A stretch of DNA of 64,000 bases from Chitinophagaceae bacterium (GCA_022843585.1 JALHNJ010000001.1:1178001-1242000), one strand, 5' to 3'. Counted from the first letter of the stretch, positions 9,454-18,458 are shown. The notes: generated by a model not told the origin, from the letters alone. Numbers and translations are program-made.

Positions 9454-9993
9454 TTACTTTTTATTACTTTTAAAACCGATAGGCTCTCTTTCTTTCCATA
9501 ACCTTTTTTGCTCTTTCTTGTCTTCATTTTCATCCATCATATTTTCAATGGCGTCATAGATTTGGTTGAGCTGTTCGCTATGGTTGGTGACAGTATTTTT
9601 TATCTCATTTATTTGGCTAGCGAGGTCTTTATAATTAATGATAAATTGTTTTAAAGCAACAAAAGCTCTTATAATAGCAATATTCATTTTTATTGCTTTT
9701 TTACTTTTTAAAACACTTGCCAACATCGTAACACCATGTTCTGTGAACGCATATGGTAAAGCCGGACTAAATTTTATAGTGTCTGGAAGGTTATCACAAA
9801 TTGTGATAAGCTCCTTCCATTCTCTTTTGTTCAATTGAAACATGAAATCTTTAGGGAAACGTTCAATATTCCTTCTGATCGATTGCTTCAAAGTTCGTGT
9901 CTCAGTTCCATAAAGCATTGCCAAATCAAAGTCAAGCATCACCTTCTGTCCTCTTATCTCATATATCTTTTGCTGAATAATTGTTACTTGCAT
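9454..9993 (-). CDS. ORF6N domain protein
   Basis: 179-residue protein with an N-terminal ORF6N domain, a DNA-binding module found in phage anti-repressors and in many Bacteroidota chromosomal proteins. Visible hallmarks: YEIRGQKVMLDFDLAMLYGTETRTLKQSIRRNIERFPKDF split over residues 12-51, then the PYAFTEHGVTMLASVLKS motif (about 80-97). The C-terminal third is helical and probably coiled (INEIKNTVTNHSEQLNQIYDAI). No other phage gene is nearby. A 14-bp inverted repeat lies upstream and a related palindrome lies inside the gene, so autoregulation is possible. The target is unknown. Confidence 0.87.
   Translation of the reverse strand: MQVTIIQQKIYEIRGQKVMLDFDLAMLYGTETRTLKQSIRRNIERFPKDFMFQLNKREWKELITICDNLPDTIKFSPALPYAFTEHGVTMLASVLKSKKAIKMNIAIIRAFVALKQFIINYKDLASQINEIKNTVTNHSEQLNQIYDAIENMMDENEDKKEQKRLWKEREPIGFKSNKK
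9791..9809. promoter_or_regulatory. 19-bp palindrome inside the ORF6N gene
   Basis: Perfect inverted repeat TTATCACAA-A-TTGTGATAA in the coding sequence. Its TTATCACA...GATAAGC core resembles the palindrome upstream of the same gene. Operator function is only inferred. Confidence 0.35.
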
Positions 9994-10065
9994 GAACTAA
10001 GATTTTACTAAAAATACAAATAAAAACTTTTCGTTTAAATATGCAAATTGCGACTTTAAACTAAT

Positions 10066-10102
10066 ATTATAAGCTTATCACAGAATGGGATAAGCTTATA
10101 AT
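10066..10102. promoter_or_regulatory. 14-bp inverted repeat upstream of the ORF6N gene
   Basis: Perfect arms ATTATAAGCTTATC and GATAAGCTTATAAT with a 9-nt centre, 73-109 bp before the ORF6N start. No T-run follows on either strand, so it is not a typical terminator. It may be an operator or a remnant of a repeat. It lies in the 302-bp gap 9994-10295, which otherwise holds only a dispersed-element copy. Confidence 0.4.
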
Positions 10103-10150
10103 TAGGTCTTGCCAATACGAACCTCTCACAAACAGGACCAATAATTTCGA

Positions 10151-10271
10151 GATGCTGAATAGAGTTGCCGAACGATGAAGAGTGATTAGTTTTTATTCTT
10201 TCACTGGAAGAATAAAAACTAATAGATAAGAGATCGCAATAGAGGATGATAGTAGTATAATTGCTGGGTAA
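10151..10271 (+). repeat. dispersed element copy 3, interrupted by a 39-nt hairpin
   Basis: Element ends GATGCTGAATAGAG...GAACGATGAAGAGTG and GGATGATAGTAGTATAATTG are recognisable. Between them sits a perfect hairpin with 16-bp arms (10185-10200 and 10208-10223, arm ATTAGTTTTTATTCTT, loop TCACTGG) that is absent from the other copies. Confidence 0.65.
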
Positions 10272-10295
10272 ATAACCCTTCGTCAAGTTCAGGGT

Positions 10296-12815
10296 TTACC
10301 ACCTCGCCACAATCTTAAAATTCAGCAATCTTGGTGTTAGCCGATTAGGTAACAAATAAACAGTGTTGGAAAAATCTTTTACAAAGAGATAAGAAATGGT
10401 ATTGGCTCGGTCAATAATATTGAATACTTCAAGACTGGCCCAGATATTATCAAAATTGCGGAAAGGAGAATGGCTGCGGCGTTTGCTGCGGTCATCATCC
10501 ATCAGCAATGCACTGAAACCGATATCGGCTCGTATATAAGGATCTATCACTGCAGCATTGCGGTAGCGGGTAGCACCGGGAATATTGTACGGCATATTGG
10601 CTCCATACAATAAGTTCAGGTACATTTTAAAATTTTTATTGGTGGGCAGGTAATCAGAAAAATACATTCCGAATGTAACCCGTCTGTCCGTAGGGCGGCG
10701 CAACCAACCTACGTCAAAGCGAACACTATCATCAACTACCTGGTCGGTACTTTGTGCAGTGATGAATTCTCCGGCTGCATTTTTATAACGGAAATAATGA
10801 TCGCCGGTAATGTCTTCTGCTGTTTTCATAATACCGAGGCTTATCCAACTTTCTGCATCTTCTACTAATTCACCATGTAATCGCATTTCAATTCCGGCAG
10901 CGTAAGCTTTTGCATTATTCTCTCCAAAATAACGGATGCGAACATTGTCAATATCATAAGGTACTACATCCGTCATGTTTTTATAATAGGCTTCTGTGGT
11001 CCACCGCATAGGTCGTCCACCAATGCCAACAAAATTGTAATCAAACCCAACAACACCCTGCCAGCTTTTTTGCGATTTTAAATTCACATTGACGCTTCCA
11101 TCATAGCGGCGAAGCTCCCTGTAAAATGGTGGTTGGTGATAGGCACCTGCTGCCAAACGAAAAATGATATCTTTTTTCCAGTTGGGTTTCCAACTTGCAC
11201 CTATGCGGGGAGAAATAAGGAATTCTTTGTTGAGTGAATTATAATTGAAACGAACACCGGCAGTTAATGTGGTGGAATTATTAGAGTCGCCCAACAAAAT
11301 ATTATCCTGTATGTAACCGGAAAATTTATTGATGTCTAAATTAGCTGTTGACTTTAACACCTTGCTTAATTGCAACATATTGGGTTGATAAGGTAATGCA
11401 TAACCAGCAGAATCCTGGAACTCCCATTCGTTTAGCTGGTCTGCAATTTTTGTTTTATCATATCCAACTCCCCATTGAAAAGCATGTTTGCCTTGTTCGT
11501 AATTTCCTTTGTGCGATACATTCCAGTTTTCAATATTCAATTCATTTCTAGCCCAATTATGATACACACCGGCACCTAATGGATTAATGATTAAACCATA
11601 AGTGGGATTACGTTTGTCAAAATCCCGTTCACCAAATAAATAGGAACCGATGATGTCGATGTTTTCTGTCTCATCATTTTCAAAACGGGAAGCCATCCAT
11701 TTTAATTTCAGTTTTTTGCTTACCTGGTTGATGAGGGAGAAGCCCAACATATTGGTTTGATATTGGTCCTTTTCTCTTCCTTCAAAGAAAATATCAACAC
11801 CAATGGTAGCGGTGAAAATGGGAGAATAAACAGAAGTAGTGAGTTGACTAAACTGCGGTATCAACGAAAATTTTGTTTGCGAAATATTGCTGAGTAATTC
11901 CGCCGACCATTTTGGGTTGAATTGATAGGTCAGCAATGCCTGGAAATCTGCCGATGAGGGAACATAATTTCCTTGTGTGTCCTGCCTGCCTAATAAGTTT
12001 TTATTGCTGCGATTACGAACACCCAACAAGTAACTAAATTTTGAATTTTTGCTGATGCCTTCAAATTGTAAGCCTTGCTCTAATACACCGATATAAGCTG
12101 AGCCGCCAAAGCGTTTTGGTTTTTTGTATTGAATATCCAGCACACTGCTCATTTTATCGCCATATTTTGCCTGGAATCCGCCGTTGTAAAAATTAATTCC
12201 ACGAACCATTTCAGGATTAATGAAGCTGAGGCCTTCCTGTTGTCCGCTTCTTACGAGGTAAGGGCGGAATATTTCAAAATCATTTACATAAATAAGGTTC
12301 TCATCATAGCTACCACCACGAACGGAGTATTGCGAAGTCAGTTCATTATTAGAGCCTACAAATATTTTTATCAAACTTTCTACCCCGGTAACAGCAGAGG
12401 GAAGATTAAGAATGGTTTTTGGGTTGGGGCGAATTAATCCTGCTTCTCGTCTATCCCGCTGATCGGTAACCACTACCGTCTCTAAGGTTTTATCTCCTCT
12501 CTCAAGTCGGATAGTGATCGTTTCTTCTTCACCTTCGCTGAGTAAGAAATTTTTTTGAACAGCATTGCGGCCAGTGTAAGTAAATACCAGGGCAAAAGCT
12601 TTTTCGGCAGTAACCTTTATGCGGAATAAACCAGAGTCGTTGGTAGTAAAACCTTTTGACTGTCCAAGAATAGCTATTGAAACTTTTGTTAATGGATTTT
12701 CATTTTCATCCACTACTTTTCCAGAAACGTAGGCAGATTTACTTTGCGAGAAAGAAGTTGCCACAAGCAAAATGCAGACAGTTGTAAGCAGTAATTGACG
12801 AAGGGGCATTTTCAT
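10296..12815 (-). CDS. TonB-dependent receptor with N-terminal CarboxypepD_reg domain
   Basis: Outer-membrane active transporter, about 839 residues. The ATG at 12815 gives a signal peptide (MKMPLRQLLLTTVCILLVATSFSQ split at about residue 24); a longer reading frame exists upstream but adds 16 residues before the signal sequence. After it come a carboxypeptidase-regulatory Ig domain (VSGKVVDENENPLTKVSIAI), a TonB-box/plug region (TVVVTDQRDRREAGLIRPNP, IFVGSNNELTSQYSVRGGSYDENLIYVND), and a 22-strand-type barrel to the C-terminus (LLNFKIVARW). No SusD partner is adjacent, so this is probably not a polysaccharide-utilisation SusC; the ligand is unknown. The neighbouring GH16 enzyme is divergent by 87 bp, which hints at, but does not prove, a glucan link. 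Confidence 0.88.
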   Translation of the reverse strand: MKMPLRQLLLTTVCILLVATSFSQSKSAYVSGKVVDENENPLTKVSIAILGQSKGFTTNDSGLFRIKVTAEKAFALVFTYTGRNAVQKNFLLSEGEEETITIRLERGDKTLETVVVTDQRDRREAGLIRPNPKTILNLPSAVTGVESLIKIFVGSNNELTSQYSVRGGSYDENLIYVNDFEIFRPYLVRSGQQEGLSFINPEMVRGINFYNGGFQAKYGDKMSSVLDIQYKKPKRFGGSAYIGVLEQGLQFEGISKNSKFSYLLGVRNRSNKNLLGRQDTQGNYVPSSADFQALLTYQFNPKWSAELLSNISQTKFSLIPQFSQLTTSVYSPIFTATIGVDIFFEGREKDQYQTNMLGFSLINQVSKKLKLKWMASRFENDETENIDIIGSYLFGERDFDKRNPTYGLIINPLGAGVYHNWARNELNIENWNVSHKGNYEQGKHAFQWGVGYDKTKIADQLNEWEFQDSAGYALPYQPNMLQLSKVLKSTANLDINKFSGYIQDNILLGDSNNSTTLTAGVRFNYNSLNKEFLISPRIGASWKPNWKKDIIFRLAAGAYHQPPFYRELRRYDGSVNVNLKSQKSWQGVVGFDYNFVGIGGRPMRWTTEAYYKNMTDVVPYDIDNVRIRYFGENNAKAYAAGIEMRLHGELVEDAESWISLGIMKTAEDITGDHYFRYKNAAGEFITAQSTDQVVDDSVRFDVGWLRRPTDRRVTFGMYFSDYLPTNKNFKMYLNLLYGANMPYNIPGATRYRNAAVIDPYIRADIGFSALLMDDDRSKRRSHSPFRNFDNIWASLEVFNIIDRANTISYLFVKDFSNTVYLLPNRLTPRLLNFKIVARW

Positions 12816-12902
12816 AAGCGATAATGCTACAAGATACGTAGATTTAACAAAGCACAAAGTCAATTGAAAACAGTTAGTTGAATGTATTAAAAGTAAAATT
12901 AA

Positions 12903-13700
12903 ATGAAACCTGTATTTATAACAATGTTGTTTACATGCTGGAGTTGTATTTCACTTTCACAGTCCGTTTTTAAAAAATTAGTATGGGCAGATGAATTTAA
13001 TTATAAAGGGTTACCTGATACCGCCAGATGGGGTTATGATAAAGGGGATGGATGCCCTGATGTGTGCGGTTGGGGTAATAATGAGTTGCAATATTATACC
13101 TGGAACAGAAAAGAGAATGCCCATGTACAAAAAGGCAAGTTAATAATTCAGGCCAGGAAAGAAATTTTTAGCGGGAAAAATTATACATCAGCCAGATTAG
13201 TTTCAAAAAATAAAGGTGATTGGAAATATGGCCGTATTGAAGTAAAGGCAAAACTACCCAAAGGAAGAGGTATATGGCCTGCCATTTGGATGTTACCAAC
13301 TAATTGGGAATATGGTGGCTGGCCGCATAGTGGTGAAATAGACATTATGGAAAATGTAGGCTATATGCCTGATTCAGTTTTTGGCAGTGTACATACTGGT
13401 GCATTTAATCATATACAAGGCACCCAAAAAACAAAAGGAGTGTTACGAAAAGACCTTTCAACTTCCTTCCATGTATATGCGATTGAATGGACAGAAAATG
13501 CCATTCATTTTTTTGTTGATAACGAAAAGTACCTGGTTTTTAAAAACACCGGAGCAAACTCGGAAGAATGGCCTTTTGATAAATCATTTCATTTATTGCT
13601 CAATATTGCAGTAGGTGGTAACTGGGGAGGCAAATTTGGAATTGATGATAGCATCTTTCCGCAGAAAATGATGGTGGACTATGTAAGGGTCTATCAATAA
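12903..13700 (+). CDS. glycoside hydrolase family 16 (beta-glucanase/laminarinase-like)
   Basis: Secreted endo-beta-glucanase-type enzyme, 265 residues, one GH16 jelly-roll. The signal peptide is about residues 1-20. The catalytic motif is GEIDIMENVG with the nucleophile Glu145, helper Asp147 and acid/base Glu150. Family blocks LVWADEFNYKGLPD, TSARLVSKNKGDWKYGRIEVKAKLP, GIWPAIWMLP and the terminal MMVDYVRVYQ are all present, so the domain is complete. The MEN form of the motif (with the extra Met) is usual in the laminarinase/lichenase branch; the exact linkage cleaved is not certain. Convergent with rpe. Confidence 0.92.
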   Translation: MKPVFITMLFTCWSCISLSQSVFKKLVWADEFNYKGLPDTARWGYDKGDGCPDVCGWGNNELQYYTWNRKENAHVQKGKLIIQARKEIFSGKNYTSARLVSKNKGDWKYGRIEVKAKLPKGRGIWPAIWMLPTNWEYGGWPHSGEIDIMENVGYMPDSVFGSVHTGAFNHIQGTQKTKGVLRKDLSTSFHVYAIEWTENAIHFFVDNEKYLVFKNTGANSEEWPFDKSFHLLLNIAVGGNWGGKFGIDDSIFPQKMMVDYVRVYQ

Positions 13701-13717
13701 AAACGATTAAACCATTT

Positions 13718-14365
13718 TTATAATTGTTTAAGCTGTTGAATAGTTTTAGCAGGGTCAGCAGATTTAAAAACAGTACTCCCAGCAACCAGTACATCAGCAC
13801 CCGCTGCAATAATAGATGCTGCATTTTCCAGCGCAACACCACCATCTATTTCTATATGTACCTGCAATCCTTTCTCATCAATCATTTTGCGGAGTTGTTT
13901 TATTTTCTCTAATGTAAATGGAATAAATTTTTGTCCGCCAAAGCCCGGGTTCACACTCATCAGGCAAACGAGGTCAATATCATGTAGTATATCAGCAAGC
14001 GATGCAACAGGAGTATGAGGGTTTAGCGCAACACCGGCTTTCATACCTAATCCTTTTATCTGTTGAATGTTTCTATGTAAATGATTGCAAGCTTCTAAGT
14101 GAACGGTAAGAATATCCGCACCGGCATTTTTAAATTGCTCAGTATATTTCTCGGGTTCTTCAATCATTAAATGTACATCACAAACTTTAGTAGTGGCTTT
14201 CCGAAAGAATTCGATCAGCATCGGTCCAAAACTGATATTGGGTACAAAGCGGCCATCCATCACATCTAAATGATACCAGTCGGCCTGGCTTTCATTCAGC
14301 GTTTTACATTCAGCATCTAAGTTTAAAAAGTTGGCAGCAAGAAGAGAAGGGGCAATGATGGGCAT
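13718..14365 (-). CDS. rpe: ribulose-phosphate 3-epimerase
   Basis: Interconverts ribulose-5-phosphate and xylulose-5-phosphate in the pentose phosphate pathway; cytoplasmic TIM barrel. The start is placed at the ATG at 14365 (MPIIAPSLLAANF), matching the family N-terminus; an upstream in-frame ATG adds seven residues without support. Metal and phosphate sites are visible: HLDVMDGRFVPN, DVHLMIEEP, LVCLMSVNPGFGGQKF, IEIDGGV and ADVLVAGSTVF. The length of 215 residues is normal. It lies 28 bp downstream of the TPR lipoprotein gene on the same strand. Confidence 0.95.
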   Translation of the reverse strand: MPIIAPSLLAANFLNLDAECKTLNESQADWYHLDVMDGRFVPNISFGPMLIEFFRKATTKVCDVHLMIEEPEKYTEQFKNAGADILTVHLEACNHLHRNIQQIKGLGMKAGVALNPHTPVASLADILHDIDLVCLMSVNPGFGGQKFIPFTLEKIKQLRKMIDEKGLQVHIEIDGGVALENAASIIAAGADVLVAGSTVFKSADPAKTIQQLKQL

Positions 14366-14393
14366 GTGTGTCCGTTTGCGATGCAAGATAATT

Positions 14394-15398
14394 CTATTTC
14401 AGTTTATCGGCCGCTTCTTTTGCTTCAGTAAGGGCATTGTCCAAACTGTAAGCTCTTTGATAATTCAGCTTGGCATCTTCCTTTTTCCCAATTGCTTCCT
14501 GGCATTTAGCGATCCAGTAATAGGTGTCAGCATATTTTGGAGATACAGTTAGCAGCAAATTGAAAATTTTCAACGCTTCTTCATATTGCTTTCTTTCATA
14601 GTAGATAGCACCTTTCTCTATGTGCGCCTCCTTGAAATTATAATCATGTGCAATGGCGAAATCAAAACTAGAAATAGCCTTTTCTTTATCATTAATTGTA
14701 GCATAATAGATGCCACGGTAATAATAAGGTTCTGCATGAATGCCTAAAGAGTCGGCTTTAATCAGCGAATCCGTCAATGCCAGCACTTTACTATTTTTTG
14801 TTTCTGCATATTTTAAGGCCAGTAAATAATTCAGTTCTATATCAAAAGGAGCTAAAGCATAAGCTTTTTCAAATATGGCAATGGATTCTGTATTACTTCC
14901 TTTTTTGCCCAACAGGTCAGCTTTCATTTTTAAAATATCCACTTGCTCCGGGTAAGATTGTAAGATGGTATTACACAAGGCCAATGCTTCCTCATTTTTA
15001 TTTTGCGCAGTATACGATCGGGCTAGATTTAATTGTAGCATTGTGCTGTTCGGAATTTCTTTCAACGCATTATTTAAAAAAATTATGGCTGAATCGGGTT
15101 TCTTTTCCAGCAGCAAGGTACCAATGCCTAATGCGTATTGCTCTTCTTTTTTTAGCGACCAGGCTTTTTGAAAATCTGCCAGTGCTGGCTCCGGTAAATT
15201 ATTAGTATTTAATAATATCGCCCTGCGAAAATATAATGCATGGCTTTCCGGGTCATTCTTTATACTATCAGTAATCTCTGCAAAAGGTGGTTTTGTCAAT
15301 ATATGGCCAAAAGGAACATCCGTTTCATTGTTGTCGCAGCCATATAGCAAAATGATGATGGAAAAAAAGAAGAAGTCAGATTTACAAAAGCTTTTCAT
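14394..15398 (-). CDS. tetratricopeptide-repeat lipoprotein
   Basis: Predicted lipoprotein of 334 residues: signal peptide with a LLYGC lipobox (Cys21), then a superhelix of TPR units. Repeats can be read as PEPALADFQKAWSL, DSAIIFLNNALKEIPN, NEEALALCNTILQSYP, TESIAIFEKAYALAP, KEKAISSFDFAIAHD, YEEALKIFNLLLTVSP and KEDAKLNYQRAYSLD, each at about 34-residue spacing. Such proteins act as protein-protein adaptors at the membrane; no partner is evident from context. Probably co-transcribed with rpe. Confidence 0.85.
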   Translation of the reverse strand: MKSFCKSDFFFFSIIILLYGCDNNETDVPFGHILTKPPFAEITDSIKNDPESHALYFRRAILLNTNNLPEPALADFQKAWSLKKEEQYALGIGTLLLEKKPDSAIIFLNNALKEIPNSTMLQLNLARSYTAQNKNEEALALCNTILQSYPEQVDILKMKADLLGKKGSNTESIAIFEKAYALAPFDIELNYLLALKYAETKNSKVLALTDSLIKADSLGIHAEPYYYRGIYYATINDKEKAISSFDFAIAHDYNFKEAHIEKGAIYYERKQYEEALKIFNLLLTVSPKYADTYYWIAKCQEAIGKKEDAKLNYQRAYSLDNALTEAKEAADKLK

Positions 15399-15465
15399 GA
15401 CTCAAAATTATTGATTTTATAGGCGGAGTATGACAATCGGCTGACAAAATAAAGTTATAACGAAA

Positions 15466-15473
15466 TAACTTTG
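15466..15473 (+). promoter_or_regulatory. Bacteroidota -7 box TAACTTTG
   Basis: Exact match to TAnnTTTG, 37 nt before the ATG at 15510. The expected -33 TTTG is not clear. Confidence 0.5.
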
Positions 15474-15509
15474 CAGCCCGAATTGATACAGTCGCCAATA
15501 AAACGAACA

Positions 15510-16613
15510 ATGATGAAAAAACTTGCATTCTTTTCCATTCTGTCAGCAATATTTGTTTCTTCATGTAACAATAGTGCAAAACTGGCCAGCTCCCCCTCTG
15601 ACCCATCAGATACATTAAAGTATGCAGAAGAAACGCATTTCAAGAATATCCAACAATTAACTTTTGGTGGCGATAATGCAGAAGCTTATTGGAGCTACGA
15701 TAGCAAGTACCTTGTTTTTCAACGTACCAACATAAAAGATGGCACACCCTGTGATCAGATTTTTGTTGGAAAAGTACCTACTAAAAAGGGCGAAACTTTT
15801 AATTATAAAATGGTGAGTACTGGTAAGGGTCGTACCACTTGCGCCTTCTTTACTAAAGATGGTAAACATATTATTTATGCATCTACACATCTTGGCAGCA
15901 GCGAATGTCCGCCAGTACCAGACAGAGCAAAATATGGCAACAAATACATCTGGCCTTTATATAGCAGCTTCGATATTTTTATGACGGACCTTGATGGTAA
16001 AATTGTAAAGCAATTAACCAACTCTCCTTATTATGATGCAGAGGCCACCTTATCGCCTGATGGAAAGAAAATGATTTACACCAGTACAAAGGATGGCGAT
16101 ATTGAATTATACATAATGGATTTGGAAACTGGTAAAGAGCAACGTATCACCAATGCCTTGGGATATGATGGTGGCGCCTGGTTTAGCCCTGATGGGACTA
16201 AATTAATATGGAGAGCCAGCCGCCCCCAAGAAGCAGCAGAAATAAAAGAATATAAGGAGTTATTAGCAGAAAATTTAGTGGCGCCAACCAATATGGAAGT
16301 GTGGGTAGCTAATGCAGATGGCAGCAATGCCCGCCAGGTAACAACATATGGTCAGGCTAACTGGGCACCTGCTTATATGCCGGATAACAAAAGAATTATT
16401 TTCGCCTCCAACCACGAATACAAGAGAGGATTTCCATTTAATCTTTATACGATTAACGATGATGGAACCAATCTTCAAAAGATCAGCCGGGATAAAGGGT
16501 TTGATGCGTTTCCGATGTTTTCTCCTAATGGAAAGAAAATAGTTTTTTGTAGCAACCGTAATAATGGAGGTACAAGAGACACTAATATTTTCATTGCTGA
16601 TTGGGCAGACTAG
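15510..16613 (+). CDS. PD40/TolB-like beta-propeller lipoprotein
   Basis: Predicted lipoprotein of 367 residues. The ATG at 15510 is preferred because it opens a signal peptide with lipobox FVSSC (Cys19); an in-frame TTG at 15471 lies inside the promoter box. The mature part is a six-bladed WD40-like propeller with recurring PD40 units: FGGDNAEAYWSYDSKYLVFQ, TLSPDGKKMIYTSTKDGDIELYIM, WFSPDGTKLIWRAS, YMPDNKRIIFASN and MFSPNGKKIVFCSNR. TolB proteins of this type bind other envelope proteins, but this is a lipid-anchored stand-alone domain with no tol genes nearby. The specific role is unknown. Confidence 0.85.
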   Translation: MMKKLAFFSILSAIFVSSCNNSAKLASSPSDPSDTLKYAEETHFKNIQQLTFGGDNAEAYWSYDSKYLVFQRTNIKDGTPCDQIFVGKVPTKKGETFNYKMVSTGKGRTTCAFFTKDGKHIIYASTHLGSSECPPVPDRAKYGNKYIWPLYSSFDIFMTDLDGKIVKQLTNSPYYDAEATLSPDGKKMIYTSTKDGDIELYIMDLETGKEQRITNALGYDGGAWFSPDGTKLIWRASRPQEAAEIKEYKELLAENLVAPTNMEVWVANADGSNARQVTTYGQANWAPAYMPDNKRIIFASNHEYKRGFPFNLYTINDDGTNLQKISRDKGFDAFPMFSPNGKKIVFCSNRNNGGTRDTNIFIADWAD

Positions 16614-16653
16614 ATTTATCATTAGTATCTGTAAGAGCTTGTTTTATAATAAG

Positions 16654-16685
16654 TTTTGATGTTGACTCATGCTGTTGTAGCTTTG
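16654..16685 (+). promoter_or_regulatory. complete Bacteroidota promoter before the 16705 gene
   Basis: A -33 element TTTTG (16654-16658) and a -7 box TAGCTTTG (16678-16685) separated by 19 nt, the spacing known for Bacteroides/Flavobacterium primary-sigma promoters. The expected start site is a few bases before the ATG at 16705, giving a very short leader. Confidence 0.75.
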
Positions 16686-16704
16686 AGCATTCAAAACAAT
16701 TGCT

Positions 16705-17169
16705 ATGGAAAAAGGATTATTGCATTTGCACAGTTTACTACGCTGGGTTATACTCATACTTTTATTAGTTGCACTTTACAAAAGTTTTGCTGACAGGCAT
16801 AGAGCATTTACTCCAGGGCATAAAAAAACTGGATTATTCCTGATGATTTTTTCAGACATTATGTTGTTACTGGGCATGTACCAATGGTTTACAGGATCGC
16901 TTGGCTTAAAAATGATACAAGCAAGCGGAATGAGTGCAGTGATGAAGAATGCTGCGACAAGATTTTTCGCAATCGAGCATTTGCTGGGAATGGTTGTAGC
17001 TATTATCCTTATTCATGTTGGCTACTCTTATTCAAAGAAAAATATAGGTGACGCAGTAAAGCATAAAAGAACTTTATTGTTTTATGGGCTGGCATTGCTG
17101 ATTATACTTATTTCAATTCCGTGGCCTTTTAGAGAAGGTATTGGAAGGCCTTGGTTCCCCGGTATGTAA
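16705..17169 (+). CDS. four-helix membrane protein of unknown function
   Basis: 154 residues with four predicted membrane segments (about 12-27, 48-63, 93-110, 122-142). Conserved-looking His residues lie at the N-terminus (HLHSLLRW) and in the third segment (IEHLLGMVVAIILIHVGY), spaced so that two could face the same side of a bundle; haem binding of the cytochrome-b kind is possible but not shown. The C-terminus is short and basic-aromatic (PFREGIGRPWFPGM). It has its own promoter and a terminator, so it is a single-gene transcript. Confidence 0.75.
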   Translation: MEKGLLHLHSLLRWVILILLLVALYKSFADRHRAFTPGHKKTGLFLMIFSDIMLLLGMYQWFTGSLGLKMIQASGMSAVMKNAATRFFAIEHLLGMVVAIILIHVGYSYSKKNIGDAVKHKRTLLFYGLALLIILISIPWPFREGIGRPWFPGM

Positions 17170-17192
17170 CTTTAATAGCCCAATAATTAATT

Positions 17193-17218
17193 ATAACCCC
17201 GCAAGCCGGGGTTATTTT
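17193..17218. terminator. bidirectional terminator between convergent genes
   Basis: Stem ATAACCCCG (17193-17201) / CGGGGTTAT (17207-17215), loop CAAGC, followed by TTT on the plus side and preceded by an A/T-rich stretch for the minus side. The stop codon of the minus-strand gene (17212-17214) lies inside the right arm. Confidence 0.75.
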
Positions 17219-17637
17219 GTTTTATCCTCCCGGTAAAATATTTTACTTACGATCTTCCATCCCTCCTTTGTTTTTAGCAGTCCCATTATGTCGTGATAAA
17301 AAAAAGTAGGATATTCCACCGTTAGTTTAGCAGTAGCTGCTGTGCCAAATACCTGTATGTTTTCAATTTTAGTAGTTCTGTTTTGTTTGATGCCGCTATT
17401 TTTCATCCGGGCCATAAAATCTTTCAGAGATACATTAAAGAGGGTATCATTTCTCACATACCGCATTTGACCGTCGGGTGCAAATGCTTTTGAGTACATT
17501 ATGCTATCGCCATTCGTGCCGCCAATAAGATAATAGTTACAAACGGTTTCTATATCCCGGATCGTTGAAGCATCAGTTTGGGCATTTGCAGAAATGAATA
17601 AAAGAACAATAGAAATAATTAACGAAAACTTTTTCAT
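17212..17637 (-). CDS. secreted NTF2-like (SnoaL/lumazine-binding type) protein
   Basis: 141 residues with a signal peptide (MKKFSLIISIVLLFISANAQ). The mature part has the cone-shaped NTF2-like layout: ASTIRDIETVCNYYLIGGTNGDSIMYSKAFAPDGQMRYV in two pieces, then FMARMKNSG, and three strands ending WKIVSKIFYRED. Members of this group are usually annotated as putative lumazine-binding or nuclear transport factor 2 family proteins. No catalytic residue pattern stands out. Convergent with the membrane-protein gene and sharing its terminator. Confidence 0.78.
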   Translation of the reverse strand: MKKFSLIISIVLLFISANAQTDASTIRDIETVCNYYLIGGTNGDSIMYSKAFAPDGQMRYVRNDTLFNVSLKDFMARMKNSGIKQNRTTKIENIQVFGTAATAKLTVEYPTFFYHDIMGLLKTKEGWKIVSKIFYREDKTK

Positions 17638-17704
17638 GTTGGTTGGTTTTGCGCTAAGCTAAAAAACCATCGCTTTTATTGAAGGTAATTTTGTATGAAC
17701 GGCG

Positions 17705-18205
17705 TTAACGTTTTCCCAACTCAATCACTTCACAATTTTTCATATCCTTGCCGTCAATTATAAACCTGATAAGGGTTCTTACCTTATGCCAGCCATGTTT
17801 TCCCGCGGCACCGGGATTCATATTCAGGCAGCCCATTTTTTCATCGTACATAATTTTTAAAATGTGCGAATGCCCGCTGATAAAGAGCTGTGGCTTATGC
17901 TCCAATAATTCTTTTCTTGTTTCCGGGTTATATTTTGGCGGAGAGCCACCGATATGCCGCATCATTATTTTCACTTCTTCACACCTAAAAACTAATTGCT
18001 CAGGAAATTCATTTCTTATTTCTTGCTCATCTATATTTCCATATACTCCTCTTATGACTTTACCGTTGCTTTTTATCTTTAAAGGACTTGCCACTTCAGC
18101 TCCAAAATCTCCTGCATGCCATACCTCATCACAGTTTTCAAAATGTTTAAAAACTGCTTCATCCAGGTAGCCATGAGTGTCTGATATTAAACCTATTCTT
18201 GTCAA
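17705..18205 (-). CDS. metallophosphoesterase, YfcE/MJ0936 family
   Basis: Cytoplasmic calcineurin-like phosphodiesterase, 166 residues. Metal-binding motifs appear in order: DTH in LISDTHG (Asp9, His11), GD in WHAGDFG, GNID in VYGNIDE, and GHSH in FISGHSHI. The C-terminus NMNPGAAGKHGWHK matches the YfcE/MJ0936 group, which hydrolyses phosphodiesters in vitro; a physiological substrate is not known. It is a single gene; 253 bp separate it from divergent hmgA. Confidence 0.9.
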   Translation of the reverse strand: MTRIGLISDTHGYLDEAVFKHFENCDEVWHAGDFGAEVASPLKIKSNGKVIRGVYGNIDEQEIRNEFPEQLVFRCEEVKIMMRHIGGSPPKYNPETRKELLEHKPQLFISGHSHILKIMYDEKMGCLNMNPGAAGKHGWHKVRTLIRFIIDGKDMKNCEVIELGKR

Positions 18206-18458
18206 TGGAGTGTTGTAAATTTGAATTAGCGATCTAAAAACAATCCTTCAACTCTTCGACATGCTCAGAGCTCAGAACTGAAATCAAAAATAAGACATGC
18301 CTTTTAAACGCAACTTTACTTATTACATTGACAAACGGAAATGGAAATACATTTTCCTGTTGTCTACGCTGGAATTGTCTGTCAGGTAAATAAAAATTTA
18401 AAAGCCTTTGTCTTTAGTTTTTTCAATTTTGATTATTTACTTTTTAATTATTTTAACC

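Noticed and set aside
9454-9993. ORF6N gene as evidence of a prophage
   Set aside because: No integrase, capsid, lysis or replication gene is nearby; ORF6N proteins are common on Bacteroidota chromosomes.
10056-10286. 76-codon minus-strand ORF in the ORF6N-TonB gap
   Set aside because: It is composed of the dispersed element and its inserted hairpin; no protein features.
18241-18285. CTTCGACATGCTCAG stretch as an insertion-site or regulatory repeat
   Set aside because: Only one clear copy in the window; such wording is common in related genomes but cannot be defined here.
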